Positions 6,718-15,171 of a stretch of 32,103 bases of DNA are shown here, piece by piece. The notes under the pieces are model-generated. The model was not told the DNA's origin and ran no database searches. It saw only the letters and a list, made by a program, of their open reading frames with translations. Position numbers and translations under genes: made by a program. The stretch spans positions 1 to 32,103 of the forward strand of contig JAAVYN010000032.1 in NCBI GenBank assembly GCA_022791155.1, written 5' to 3'. Position 1 is the first letter of the stretch. Every line of letters begins with the position of its first letter. The stretch is from Bacillota bacterium (GTDB lineage Bacteria; Bacillota; Clostridia; Lachnospirales; Anaerotignaceae).

Positions 6718-7773
6718 TCAATATCTGCCACGTCTCAGCTTATGCCTCACAAGCAGTCTTTCCGTCAAATATCCCATGGCCATTCCTGCTATGTGCGCGG
6801 CATTGTCCACATTGTTTTGTGAAAAGCCTATGAGAATTCCAAAAACAGAAAACATCAATATCGTGAAATATCCCAGGCCGTCGATGTCCTTTTTTCTTTC
6901 ACTGTCATAGGCCAAAAGCGCCCCAATCATGCCAAAAACGCCGCCTGAAGCCCCAACTGAAATGCCTTTCGTGAAAAAACAGCTTGCCAGGCCGCCAAAA
7001 ATCCCTGACAAAAAGTATACCGCCGCACAGCCCGCCTTTCCAACATGTTTTTCGCATGACCTCCCAAAAATGTATATTGACAAGCAGTTATACGCAACGT
7101 GCATAAGCCCCGAATGGAAAAACATGGAAGTCACAAGCCGGTATACTTCGCCGCCAAAAACCCTCAAACTGTCGTTGGCAAACATTTCAAAAAAATGACT
7201 GCTGCTTCCTGTCAGCGTCAAATATCCCCAAACAATCAAATTTATAAATATGAGCGAATATGTAAATGTGAAATTTTCGTCATTGTCATTCACAGCCACG
7301 CTTTCATCAATCAGTTTTCCATTCAGCGAAACGTTGATTATGTTTTCCAAATCCATCAGCTTTGTTGGCTGTTTTTTTCCATATATGAGCTTTTTCGTTT
7401 TTATGTCAGCAATCCACCAGCATTGGTTCACGCGCCCAACGGAAACTCTTTCCATTTTGTCCACAAAGCTTTCATATATGACAGCGTCATTTGAGCACAC
7501 AATCAAGTTGAGGCATATTGCATAACTGCATCTGAGTTTTTCAACAGTTGTCTCCATTGAAATGTTGATCGAATTTGTGACAGCTGATATTGTTTCTTCA
7601 TTCAAAACATTGGCGTTTATAATTGTGACAGTATACAAAACAGGGCTCATGTTGCGCGCCAGCATCAAAAACGGCGTGTTTTCGGTCACAAAAAAATTTT
7701 CTTTTGGCGATATTATATGATAATCACGTTCCATGAGATTTTTGCGCAATGTTTCCGAAAAATCCTGAAACAT
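6718..7773 (-). CDS. Rhomboid-family intramembrane serine protease
   Basis: The protein has 351 residues. The ATG at 7773 has AAGGAGG 6 bases upstream. Residues 1-170 form a soluble N-terminal domain of unknown fold. Membrane helices begin near residue 175 (YSLIFINLIVWGYL). The core has the rhomboid HSGLMHVAYN motif, the nucleophile in GASGGVFGMIGA (Ser276) and the catalytic His in NNVDNAAHIAGM (His327). Rhomboids cut substrates within or near membrane helices. The layout resembles B. subtilis GluP/YqgP but without its C-terminal TPR repeats. It is the last gene of a leftward run, 35 bases after a BofA-family gene. The 3' end lies directly against a repeat array, so downstream sequence may have been replaced. 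Confidence 0.9.
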   Translation of the reverse strand: MFQDFSETLRKNLMERDYHIISPKENFFVTENTPFLMLARNMSPVLYTVTIINANVLNEETISAVTNSINISMETTVEKLRCSYAICLNLIVCSNDAVIYESFVDKMERVSVGRVNQCWWIADIKTKKLIYGKKQPTKLMDLENIINVSLNGKLIDESVAVNDNDENFTFTYSLIFINLIVWGYLTLTGSSSHFFEMFANDSLRVFGGEVYRLVTSMFFHSGLMHVAYNCLSIYIFGRSCEKHVGKAGCAAVYFLSGIFGGLASCFFTKGISVGASGGVFGMIGALLAYDSERKKDIDGLGYFTILMFSVFGILIGFSQNNVDNAAHIAGMAMGYLTERLLVRHKLRRGRY

Positions 7774-7808
7774 ATTTTCCTCCTTTGTGGCAAAATTTCA
7801 TTTGAAAT

Positions 7809-8072
7809 TCATTTAAGTGCCATTTTAATTATAAACAATGATATAAACCCTGGAAACCCCAAAAGCCCCACATATCCAGCTGTCAAAAAATTTATGCCTA
7901 TGGCAAAGTTTTGTGACGCAAGCAAAAAGTTTGCCAGCGCCATTCCCAAAACTCCCAAACACGCATTGGCAAAAACACGCGCCACAAATTTCAGCGGTTT
8001 TGAAAAAACCGTCAGCACAACAAAAAAAACGCAAACTGCAATCATTGTTCCTATGATTGAAGAAGACCCCAT
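7809..8072 (-). CDS. BofA-family membrane protein (pro-sigma-K processing inhibitor family)
   Basis: The protein has 87 residues from the ATG at 8072, with GAGGTGG 5 bases upstream; a GTG three codons earlier overlaps that site. There are two or three hydrophobic segments. The C-terminal block AIGINFLTAGYVGLLGFPGF is the BofA family signature (GxNxxTxxxxGxLGxPG). In Bacillus, BofA sits in the outer forespore membrane and holds the intramembrane protease SpoIVFB inactive until the SpoIVB signal arrives, delaying sigma-K activation. Here the gene lies between a thioesterase gene and a rhomboid protease gene, not in the usual recR neighbourhood. Family membership is well supported; the sporulation role is inferred from the family. 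Confidence 0.82.
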   Translation of the reverse strand: MGSSSIIGTMIAVCVFFVVLTVFSKPLKFVARVFANACLGVLGMALANFLLASQNFAIGINFLTAGYVGLLGFPGFISLFIIKMALK

Positions 8073-8131
8073 AGCTTCCACCTCAAAAGTGTATTTGTAC
8101 TAATCTACACATGTTGACGGCAAAATATAAC

Positions 8132-8611
8132 TCATCTTATGTTATAAAGTGTGTTGATCTGTGTTTGCTTGCCACGCAATATCATGAAAGTTGCGCTTGC
8201 TGTGGCCGCTGTGATTCCGCTGTCCATCAATATGGCTTCGCCTGTGAGGCTGACAAGCGTTTTCCCTTTCGAAACAACCTTTGTTTTTATGAGGAGATTG
8301 GCGCCCTCAGTGATTGGCTTGAGGAAGCGGCATTGTATGTCAACAGTTGTTATGAAATTGTTGTCAGCGACATAATGCGTGAGCATTCCAAACGTGTTGT
8401 CAAACGCGGCGCAAAGCAAACCGCCATGGAGTGTCTTTTGAGGGTTGAGCTCCCAATTTTCTATATGATATTTTATCTCAAGGCAAAGTTCCTCGTGACT
8501 GCAGCCATGATAATCCGGGTTCATCATTTTTATTATGGCGCTTCCGTTTTCACTTTTTGTGTAGTCTATCACATGCTTTGCTATCATTTCCATTTTTTCC
8601 TGATCTGTCAT
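8132..8611 (-). CDS. PaaI-type hotdog-fold thioesterase
   Basis: The protein has 159 residues. The ATG at 8611 has GGAGAGG upstream. The hotdog helix carries KTLHGGLLCAAFDNTFG, the HGG plus Asp pattern of PaaI/YbgC-like acyl-CoA thioesterases. The strands VDIQCRFLKPITEGANLLIK and GKTLVSLTGEAILMDSG follow in the usual order. Such enzymes hydrolyse acyl-CoA thioesters, often aryl or medium-chain; the substrate here cannot be told. The gene starts 11 bases after the stop of the hydrolase-fold gene upstream, so the two are almost surely cotranscribed. Confidence 0.85.
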   Translation of the reverse strand: MTDQEKMEMIAKHVIDYTKSENGSAIIKMMNPDYHGCSHEELCLEIKYHIENWELNPQKTLHGGLLCAAFDNTFGMLTHYVADNNFITTVDIQCRFLKPITEGANLLIKTKVVSKGKTLVSLTGEAILMDSGITAATASATFMILRGKQTQINTLYNIR

Positions 8612-8622
8612 ATTGCCTCTCC

Positions 8623-9555
8623 TTAGTCAATCCTTCTTGATATAATTTTGTTAAATTCCAAACAATTTTCAATGTGGGGGAAAAGCTTTGTTTCCTCGAA
8701 TATAAAAAATTCGGCTTCAGGTTTAATTTTTGTCAAAGTATGCATATTCGAAACCGGGTTCAATGTGTTTTTTTCGCCCCAAACAACAAAAACGGGCTGT
8801 TCAACTGCCTCGAAATAGCTTTTTATGTCCATGTTCATGAATTTTGTGGCATATGAGGCATATGCATAGCGCACGTTTGAGTTTGTCCCGTGGGCCGCAG
8901 CATAAAAATTTTTCACAATTTCATCTGAAACATTGTGCGGGGCAAAAAAGCCATCGTCTATCAAGAATTTGCGTATTGAACTTTTTGAAGCCGCCATGTT
9001 ATAGACCGACGTTCCATACAACGGCAGCTCCAAAAATGTTCTTTTTGCAACGTCACTGTTTTGTGCCATTGGCGTGGTTATGCCCTCGGGAGATATTAAA
9101 ACCAGTTTGGATATGTTTTTGGGATATAGCTTGGCTGAAATGACAGCGGGCATTGCGCCGCCGTTTGAAGCCACAACGGCCGTTGGCCGGCCTATCACAT
9201 GTGTTATAAAATCGTTTATAAACCCAGCAAGCACAAAGGCTGTGTATGTTATTTTTGGCTTTGACGAGAAGCCATAGCCCGGCATGTCAACGGCATACAC
9301 AGTGTGTTTTTTTGATGCTTCTTCAACATTGCGCCAAAACTCATGCCGCCCCGCCCCCAAAAACAGGCTGTGTATAAAAAGCATTGGGCTTCCTGTGCCA
9401 GTTTTTTTGTATGACACGTTGCCATGCAGCCACTGGAACGTTTCCTCCGATTTTTCGGAATGCGAACGGCTGAATATAAATTTGTTGGCAAATGCGGCCG
9501 CTGTCAAAGCAGTTGGCACAAATGACACAAGCTTTATGACTTTTTTAATTTTCAT
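8623..9555 (-). CDS. Membrane-anchored alpha/beta-hydrolase-fold protein with degraded triad
   Basis: The protein has 310 residues. The ATG at 9555 follows AAAGGAATG; the longer frame to 9618 lacks a site. Residues about 5-27 form a signal anchor. The alpha/beta-hydrolase fold is clear (LFIHSLFLGAG, YAVDMPGYGFSSKP, KLVLISPEG, PVFVVWGEKN). The nucleophile elbow reads VVASNGGA, so Ser is kept but the usual first Gly is Val. The acid position after VVWGEK is Asn instead of Asp. The terminal motif reads TKLFPHIE where active members have GHFPHLE, so the catalytic His appears to be Leu. The protein may be a pseudoenzyme with a binding or structural role. It lies in a leftward run between proA and a thioesterase gene. 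Confidence 0.75.
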   Translation of the reverse strand: MKIKKVIKLVSFVPTALTAAAFANKFIFSRSHSEKSEETFQWLHGNVSYKKTGTGSPMLFIHSLFLGAGRHEFWRNVEEASKKHTVYAVDMPGYGFSSKPKITYTAFVLAGFINDFITHVIGRPTAVVASNGGAMPAVISAKLYPKNISKLVLISPEGITTPMAQNSDVAKRTFLELPLYGTSVYNMAASKSSIRKFLIDDGFFAPHNVSDEIVKNFYAAAHGTNSNVRYAYASYATKFMNMDIKSYFEAVEQPVFVVWGEKNTLNPVSNMHTLTKIKPEAEFFIFEETKLFPHIENCLEFNKIISRRID

Positions 9556-9638
9556 GCAATCATTCCTTTCCGAAAAACAAATCAGCGCAAAACAATCCTT
9601 CAAAAAATATAGCTGCAAAGCCTTCTGTTCTCAAAATT

Positions 9639-10883
9639 TCACTGCCTGATCTGGCCATTTCCATATATGACATATTTTGTTGTGGTGAGCTCGGCAAGGC
9701 CCATGGGGCCTCTGGCATGAAGTTTTTGTGTTGAAATGCCAATCTCGGCGCCAAACCCAAACTGCTCGCCGTCGGTGAACCTTGTTGAGGCGTTGACATA
9801 CACACAGGCGGAATCCACTTCGTTGAGAAACCTTTGGGCATTGGAATAGTTTTCAGTCACTATGCATTCGCTGTGGTGCGTGGAATAGCGGCGTATGAGC
9901 TCTATGGCCTCGTCAAGCCCGCTCACAACGCGGGCAGAAATTATATAATCTTCATATTCCGTGCCCCAATCCTCCTCAGAGGCTTCCAAAACGCCGTCAA
10001 TTTTCATGAACTCCTCATCGCCTCTTATCTCGACATTTTTTTCAAAAAGCGCCTTTGTGACCATTGGCATGAACTTTTTGGCAACATTTTTGTGAACAAG
10101 CAAACTTTCACATGCGTTGCAAACGCCGGGGCGCTGTGTTTTGGCATTGATCACAATGTTGAGCGCGTCATCCAATTTTGCCGTTTCGTCAACAAAAATG
10201 TGGCAGTTGCCCGTTCCCGTTTCTATGACAGGGACAGTGCTGTTTTCAACAACGCTTCTTATCAGCCCGGCGCCTCCCCGGGGAATGAGCACATCAATAT
10301 ATCCGTTGAGCCGCATCATCTCTTTTGCAGTTTCACGGCTTGTGTCTTCAACAATTTGCACAGCATTTTCAGGAAGGCCGTCATTTTTCAACGAATTTCT
10401 GAATATGTCAACAATGGCGGTGTTTGTTTTCACTGCTTCCTTCCCGCCGCGCAATATGACAGCGCTTCCAGCTTTCAGGCAAAGGCCAAAGGCGTCGGCT
10501 GTCACGTTTGGCCTTGATTCAAATATTATGCCTATGACGCCCATTGGAACGCGCTTTTTGCCCACAACAAGGCCGTTGGGAAGTGTCTTCATTGAAACCG
10601 TTTCGCCTGTTGGATCAGGGAGCGAGGCCACTTGGCGCAATCCGCCGGCCATTGCTTGTATGCGCTTTTCATCAAGTGTGAGCCTGTCTATGAAAGCCTC
10701 TTTCATGCCGTTGGCAATGGCGCTTTCAACGTCTTCTTTGTTGGCATCAATTATCTTTTTTGCGTTTTCCTCAAGGGCGGAGGCCGCGTTCATGAGTGCA
10801 TTGTTTTTTGCAGGAGCGAGGAGGCGCGCTGTTTCAACAGAGGCTTCCTTTGCCAAAAAACCCATTTGAGCTAATGTTGTCAT
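9639..10883 (-). CDS. proA: Glutamate-5-semialdehyde dehydrogenase (gamma-glutamyl phosphate reductase)
   Basis: The protein has 414 residues, the usual ProA length. The ATG at 10883 has GAGGAGG upstream; a TTG one codon earlier is less likely. ProA reduces gamma-glutamyl phosphate to glutamate semialdehyde with NADPH, the second step of proline synthesis. It shows [25 protein letters not shown], the catalytic Cys segment [34 protein letters not shown] and the end motif [16 protein letters not shown]. The usual partner proB (glutamate 5-kinase) is absent from this window. It starts 13 bases after fthC stops. Through the upstream genes it may fall under the T-box leader at 13034-13319. Confidence 0.97.
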   Translation of the reverse strand: MTTLAQMGFLAKEASVETARLLAPAKNNALMNAASALEENAKKIIDANKEDVESAIANGMKEAFIDRLTLDEKRIQAMAGGLRQVASLPDPTGETVSMKTLPNGLVVGKKRVPMGVIGIIFESRPNVTADAFGLCLKAGSAVILRGGKEAVKTNTAIVDIFRNSLKNDGLPENAVQIVEDTSRETAKEMMRLNGYIDVLIPRGGAGLIRSVVENSTVPVIETGTGNCHIFVDETAKLDDALNIVINAKTQRPGVCNACESLLVHKNVAKKFMPMVTKALFEKNVEIRGDEEFMKIDGVLEASEEDWGTEYEDYIISARVVSGLDEAIELIRRYSTHHSECIVTENYSNAQRFLNEVDSACVYVNASTRFTDGEQFGFGAEIGISTQKLHARGPMGLAELTTTKYVIYGNGQIRQ

Positions 10884-10896
10884 CAAAATTCCTCCT

Positions 10897-11451
10897 CTAA
10901 ATTATGTCGCGTTTTTCAGTTATTATCCTGTCAACTTTTCTGTCAAATTCCTCAACAGGTATGCTGTTGGCGAGCTGAAAATCGAAGCAAATTCCAACAG
11001 TGTTTTTGACGTCGTTTTTCGATATATATGTGTCATAATATCCCCCGCCATAGCCACAGCGGTTTCTCTCTTTGTCAAACATGCTTCCGGGAACAATGAA
11101 AAGCGATTTGTCAGTTGGAAAAATTTGTTTTTCAATTGGCATGTCAGGCTCTGTCACGCCAAGCGCCGATTTTTTCATTCCGTCAAACGATTCTATCTCA
11201 ACAAAATACATAACCCTGTCCTTTTTTGCCACAGGCACGGCAGTGCGCTTGCCATCGGCCCATGCTCTTTCAATCAATTGTTTTGTTTCAACCTCAGAGC
11301 CCATGTTTATATATGTAAAAACTATATCAGCTGATATATATTCAGCGCTTTTGACAATTTTTTCAACAATTTCACAGCTTTTCTTTTTTCTTTCTTCAGG
11401 CGGCATGTTGTCTCTTGTGGTCAAAAATTCACGCCTCATAACTTTTTTCAA
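10897..11451 (-). CDS. fthC: 5-formyltetrahydrofolate cyclo-ligase
   Basis: The protein has 184 residues. The enzyme converts 5-formyl-THF to 5,10-methenyl-THF with ATP, returning a storage or inhibitory folate to the one-carbon pool. Family motifs are present: [35 protein letters not shown] and YYDTYI, with an N-terminal [11 protein letters not shown] helix. I choose TTG at 11451, 8 bases after GAGGTG; the next in-frame ATG is 12 bases further and too far from the site. An out-of-frame ATG at 11459 lies between the ribosome binding site and the TTG and would give only 9 codons. The gene is followed by proA after 13 bases. Confidence 0.93.
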   Translation of the reverse strand: MKKVMRREFLTTRDNMPPEERKKKSCEIVEKIVKSAEYISADIVFTYINMGSEVETKQLIERAWADGKRTAVPVAKKDRVMYFVEIESFDGMKKSALGVTEPDMPIEKQIFPTDKSLFIVPGSMFDKERNRCGYGGGYYDTYISKNDVKNTVGICFDFQLANSIPVEEFDRKVDRIITEKRDII

Positions 11452-11558
11452 TTTTCATTCACCTCTCTGTCAAAAATATCAATGAGTTCAAAATTGTGAT
11501 GCTGACAAACGCATGTGCACTTTGAATGTGTGTTTTTGCTGCATTTTGCTTTGAAAAT

Positions 11559-12074
11559 TCATTTGAATTTGGAGCTTTTTTCGCCAACAATTGCAACGCT
11601 TTTTTCGGAATTCAAATTTTTTGATTCAAGTTCCAAAAGCCGTTCTTTGCGCCACAGCTCACCGCCATAGCCCGTGAGGCTGCCGTTGGCACCCACAACG
11701 CGGTGGCACGGAATTATAATTGAGATTTTGTTTCTGTGGTTTGCGCCGCCCACTGCCCTCACGGATTTTGGCTTTCCAATTTTTTTGGCAATGTCGCCAT
11801 ATGTGCATGTGGCGCCATATGGAATTTCCAAAAGCGCCCTCCAACATTCCTCCTGAAAGCTTGTTCCGTCAATTTTTATGTTCAGTTCAAAATCACGGCG
11901 CTTTCCCGCAAAATATTCCTCAAGCTGTGAAACGCACTTTTCAAGCTCGCTGTCGAAATTGCCTTTCGAAACAAATTCACTCTCCTCAAAATAGAGCCCT
12001 GTCACATTGGCGCCGTCGCTTTCAAGCCGGAGAAAACCTATGGGCGATTTGTAGCAATATACATTATCCGCCAT
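11559..12074 (-). CDS. ogt: Methylated-DNA--protein-cysteine methyltransferase
   Basis: The protein has 171 residues from the ATG at 12074 (GAGGGGGC upstream). It removes methyl groups from O6-methylguanine onto its own Cys in a one-shot reaction. The active site is [11 protein letters not shown] (Cys123). The DNA-binding helix and Arg finger are in [20 protein letters not shown], and the end motif is [18 protein letters not shown]. About 20 extra charged residues follow the family core. Its start overlaps the end of nfo by 11 bases, so the two DNA repair genes are translationally coupled. Confidence 0.95.
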   Translation of the reverse strand: MADNVYCYKSPIGFLRLESDGANVTGLYFEESEFVSKGNFDSELEKCVSQLEEYFAGKRRDFELNIKIDGTSFQEECWRALLEIPYGATCTYGDIAKKIGKPKSVRAVGGANHRNKISIIIPCHRVVGANGSLTGYGGELWRKERLLELESKNLNSEKSVAIVGEKSSKFK

Positions 12075-12900
12075 TATAAAGCCCCCTCAAAAGTTCGATT
12101 TCGCATTTATATCCGTCAATGTCATTTGGCGTTTCAAGACAAAACGGAATTCCAGAAAGGCGCGGGCTGTTTATCACCGCCGCCAAAGCCTTTGTGCCTA
12201 TCTCGCCAAAACCAATTTTCGCATGACGATCCTTGTGGCTTCCAACAGTGTTCATGCTGTCGTTCAGGTGAATGGCCTTCAGGCGCTCAAGCCCAATCAC
12301 GCTGTCAAATTCGTCAAGAACGCCCTCCAAATTGCCAACAATGTCATAGCCCGCGTCATGAATGTGGCATGTGTCAACACAAACCCCCAATTTTTCATTG
12401 AGCTCCACTCTGTCAATAATCTTTTTCAGCTCCTCAAAGCTCCGGCCAACCTCGGTGCCCTTGCCGCTCATTGTTTCAAGCAGAACTGTTGTTTTCATGT
12501 TGTCAAAAAGTATGGCGTTGAGCGTTTCACAAATGAGCTCAATCCCTTTTTCGGCCCCTTGGCCAACGTGGCTTCCCGGGTGAAAGTTATAATAGTTCCC
12601 GGGGATATGCTCCATTCTTTTTATGTCGTCAGCCATTGTTTGGAGCGCAAATTCCCTTGTGCTTTCATTGTTGGAGCATGGGTTTATTGTGTATGGCGCA
12701 TGGGCGATTATTTTTCCAAAACCATTTTCGTCATAAAATTTCAAAAACTTTTCAATGTCCGCTGTGTCAAGCTCTTTTGCCTTGCTCCCCCGCGGGTTTC
12801 TTGTGAAAAACTGAAATGTGTTTGCGCCAATTCCAACGGCCTCCTTTGCCATGGCATAAAACCCTTTTGATGATGACAAATGACACCCGATATAAAACAT
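12064..12900 (-). CDS. nfo: Endonuclease IV (AP endonuclease)
   Basis: The protein has 278 residues. I choose the ATG at 12900, 8 bases after GAGGAG; the ATG at 12906 is only 2 bases from that site. Endonuclease IV cuts the backbone 5' of abasic sites in base excision repair using three metal ions. The metal ligands are in place: [80 protein letters not shown] and FCLETPND. The gene overlaps ogt by 11 bases. It is the first gene behind a promoter and a T-box leader, which is unexpected for a repair gene. Confidence 0.96.
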   Translation of the reverse strand: MFYIGCHLSSSKGFYAMAKEAVGIGANTFQFFTRNPRGSKAKELDTADIEKFLKFYDENGFGKIIAHAPYTINPCSNNESTREFALQTMADDIKRMEHIPGNYYNFHPGSHVGQGAEKGIELICETLNAILFDNMKTTVLLETMSGKGTEVGRSFEELKKIIDRVELNEKLGVCVDTCHIHDAGYDIVGNLEGVLDEFDSVIGLERLKAIHLNDSMNTVGSHKDRHAKIGFGEIGTKALAAVINSPRLSGIPFCLETPNDIDGYKCEIELLRGLYNGG

Positions 12901-13033
12901 CAGCATCTCTCCTCAAAAATTTTTTAATTTGTTTTCAACTGACAAAAGCACATGCGTTCCAAGCATAACATTTCCTTTTTGCACTTTGTTTATGTCATCA
13001 AATTTGTCATGTTTTGTCAAAACACAGGCCAAA

Positions 13034-13319
13034 CACAAAAAAACCGCCGCAAGCAAATGCTTGAGACGGTTATAAACAATGTTATAATCGCGGTGCCACT
13101 CAAACTGCCAAAATGGCCTCTCAAAATGCATACAATTCATATGCGCCTGAATTGCACAACGGCTCAGGAACATTGGGGCGGCATATATTTTTGCCTGCGC
13201 TTTCAAGCCATGCTCAAAAGTTCATTCAGCATATAATTTTGTGCCGCTTTTCACAATTGGCAACATTTTTGGCGTTGCTGTTGTTCATTTTTGTCAGCAC
13301 ATTGTTAATCACTAAACTT
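13034..13319 (-). promoter_or_regulatory. T-box leader upstream of nfo (tRNA with G73 discriminator)
   Basis: On the minus strand the T-box core TGGCACCGCG lies at 13098-13089. Before it, TTTGAG can pair with CTCAAG downstream to form the antiterminator. A mutually exclusive terminator, AACCGTCTCAAGC / GCTTGCGGCGGTT (13071-13042) followed by seven Ts, comes next. Stem III-like hairpins (GCATATGAATTGTATGC and GCC-ATTTT-GGC) precede the core. A lower stem I can form from AAAGTT near the transcript start and AACTTT about 105 bases later. TGGC should pair with a tRNA ending G-CCA, that is Asn, Asp, Glu, Gln, Ser or Trp, not Pro. The specifier codon is unclear: AAU (Asn) and AGC (Ser) both lie in plausible positions. 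Confidence 0.82.
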
Positions 13320-13325
13320 TGTTGT

Positions 13326-13354
13326 ATTTTATCATCATTTTTTTCAATAGTCAA
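13326..13354 (-). promoter_or_regulatory. Sigma-A promoter of the T-box/nfo transcript
   Basis: TTGACT, 17 bases, TAAAAT on the minus strand. The predicted start near 13319 coincides with the 5' strand of the T-box stem I. Confidence 0.8.
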
Positions 13355-13417
13355 CCACTTTTTCGCAAACCAGTTTTGAACTGTGTTTGTTTTCAGTTCA
13401 TTTCAAAAGAGGCAGTG

Positions 13418-14431
13418 TTAATCCAACATGTCCACAACAATGTCCTCCGCGTCTATCTCATTTTTCAAAATTCCCTGTTCCAAAAGCCATTTTATGTTTT
13501 CGTCCCAAACATGCTTGTCCTGGCTCAAAAATTTTGAGTTTTCAGTTTCCATTGCCGGAAGAAGCATTTCAATGCTGGCCATTTCAACTTCATTTTTCAA
13601 CGGAAAGTTTTCGTCATTCTGGTTGTCAATCACTGTTTCAACGGCTTTTTGCGGGTTGCTTTTCATGTCCTCAAAACCCTTTGCAGAGGCTCTCAAAAAT
13701 GCCGCAATTTTGTCACCATTTTCTTCTATGTTCTTTTCGCCTGTCACAAACACAAGCTCATAATAATTGGGAAGGCCATAGTCACTGGGATAGAAATATG
13801 TGACGTCAAAGCCCTCGCTTTCAAGCTCGGGAACCTCGTGGTTCACCATGCAGCCAATTGTTGCGTCAACATTGCCCGTTGTCATTGAGCTCATGAGATC
13901 AAACCCAACGTCAACAACATTCACATCATCGGCGCTTCCGCCGGCTTTTTCAACCATGAAACGGATCACGGCTTCGCTGAATTCCGAGCCTGACTGGCCT
14001 ATTGTTTTGCCAATCAAATCTTTTGGCTCTTCAATCCCCTTTTCACTCAGCGACAAAAATATGTTGAGCGGTTTTTGAACCACAGTTCCAACGGCCTTCA
14101 CGGGAACATGCTGATCGGCACGCGCGCGTATCAAATCATGCATATAATAAATTCCTATGTCTGCCTTTCCGGCGGCCGTGAGTGAAATGGCGTCGTTTGT
14201 GTTTGCCGGAAAGCGTATCACAACATTGAGCCCCTCATCAGCATAATAGCCCTTTTCAATTGCTTCATATATAAAGCTGTGAACAGCATTGGGATACCAG
14301 TCCAAAACAATTTCAAAGTCACAGAGCTCTTTTTTGTTTTCACTTTGGCTGTCATTGGCGCCTTTTGAAGCACAGCCCGAAAACGCAAATGACAACATGC
14401 AAAGTGCAAAAAGCAGTTTTCTTTTAATCAT
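13418..14431 (-). CDS. thiY: Thiamine-pyrimidine ABC transporter, substrate-binding lipoprotein
   Basis: The protein has 337 residues. The ATG at 14431 follows GGAGG by 8 bases and overlaps the permease stop as ATGA. The signal sequence ends in a lipobox, SFAFSGC, so the protein is anchored outside the membrane. The domain is NMT1/THI5-like: FEIVLDWYPNAVHSFIYEA, EKGYYADEGLNVVIRFP, ADIGIYYMHDLIRARA and later CMVNHEVPELESEGF. ThiY-type proteins bind N-formyl-4-amino-5-aminomethyl-2-methylpyrimidine, the product of base-degraded thiamine. The TPP riboswitch and tenA upstream support this role. It is the last gene of the operon. Confidence 0.88.
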   Translation of the reverse strand: MIKRKLLFALCMLSFAFSGCASKGANDSQSENKKELCDFEIVLDWYPNAVHSFIYEAIEKGYYADEGLNVVIRFPANTNDAISLTAAGKADIGIYYMHDLIRARADQHVPVKAVGTVVQKPLNIFLSLSEKGIEEPKDLIGKTIGQSGSEFSEAVIRFMVEKAGGSADDVNVVDVGFDLMSSMTTGNVDATIGCMVNHEVPELESEGFDVTYFYPSDYGLPNYYELVFVTGEKNIEENGDKIAAFLRASAKGFEDMKSNPQKAVETVIDNQNDENFPLKNEVEMASIEMLLPAMETENSKFLSQDKHVWDENIKWLLEQGILKNEIDAEDIVVDMLD

Positions 14432-15171
14432 ATTTCTTTCCTCCATGTTATAATTCTTTTTTCAAAAGCGCCAATCACGGCCACAACAGCCATTGCGGCG
14501 GCGCTCAGCAAAACTATGGGCGCAAAAACGCCGGCTCCGTCAAGCTGTGTCATCATTCTTTTGCTGAAATAGCCCAGCCCACTTTGCGCCCCCAGCCATT
14601 CCGCAATGGCCGCACCGATCATTGAAAGAGGGACTGCCATTTTGATTGCCGAAAAAAAGCTTGGAAGCGCGCTTGGCATTTTCAGTTTGAAAAATATTTC
14701 GGCCTTTGTGGCGCCATATGTTGTCAAAAGTTCCTCCATTTCCCTTTTGGCCAATTTGAAGCCGTCATAAACCGTTATCGTTATCGGAAAAAATGTGATC
14801 AATATTGTCACAAGAACTTTGCTCCACATGCCATAGCCAAACCAAAGCACAAAAAGAGGCGCAATGGCCGTTGTTGGAATTGTTTGCGATGCAACTATGA
14901 TTGGATAGAGCGCTTTTTCAATTTTGGGGTTAAAATCCATTGCAACGGCCAAAAACAGCCCAAAAACAACTGAAACGGCAAGCCCAACCGCTGTGACAAG
15001 CATTGTTGCCGGAAGATGCACTGCAAAAAGCGGCTCTTTCAACTGCCAAAGTTTCACAACAATCTGCACAGGCGACGGCAATATATAATGTGCGTTTATG
15101 GCCATTGCCACAGCCTGCCAAAACAACAATATAACCACAAAAAGCAATATAGACGGGAAATTTTTTCTCAC
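14428..15171 (-). CDS. thiX: Thiamine-pyrimidine ABC transporter, permease
   Basis: The protein has 247 residues with about six membrane helices. The EAA loop that docks to the ATPase reads EELLTTYGATKAEIFFKLKM, followed by PSALPSFFSAIKMAVPLSM. This is the family of SsuC/TauC/ThiX permeases. The start at 15171 overlaps the end of the ATPase gene by 4 bases (ATGA), and its own end overlaps thiY by 4 bases, so all three subunits are translationally coupled. The substrate is inferred from the TPP riboswitch and TenA. Confidence 0.9.
   Translation of the reverse strand: MRKNFPSILLFVVILLFWQAVAMAINAHYILPSPVQIVVKLWQLKEPLFAVHLPATMLVTAVGLAVSVVFGLFLAVAMDFNPKIEKALYPIIVASQTIPTTAIAPLFVLWFGYGMWSKVLVTILITFFPITITVYDGFKLAKREMEELLTTYGATKAEIFFKLKMPSALPSFFSAIKMAVPLSMIGAAIAEWLGAQSGLGYFSKRMMTQLDGAGVFAPIVLLSAAAMAVVAVIGAFEKRIITWRKEI

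Noticed and set aside
6405..6833. Two overlapping rightward reading frames rich in Arg, Ser and Phe
   Set aside because: They translate the 73-base hairpin array and the rhomboid 3' end; the peptide repeats simply mirror the DNA repeat and there is no ribosome binding site.
12913..13206. Leftward 97-codon reading frame
   Set aside because: It runs through the T-box stems, core and terminator, so only its last 17 codons are free of RNA structure.
13034..13319. Proline-specific T-box for proA
   Set aside because: The core reads TGGC, which needs a G73 tRNA, while bacterial tRNA-Pro has A73. No CCN codon sits in a convincing specifier position.
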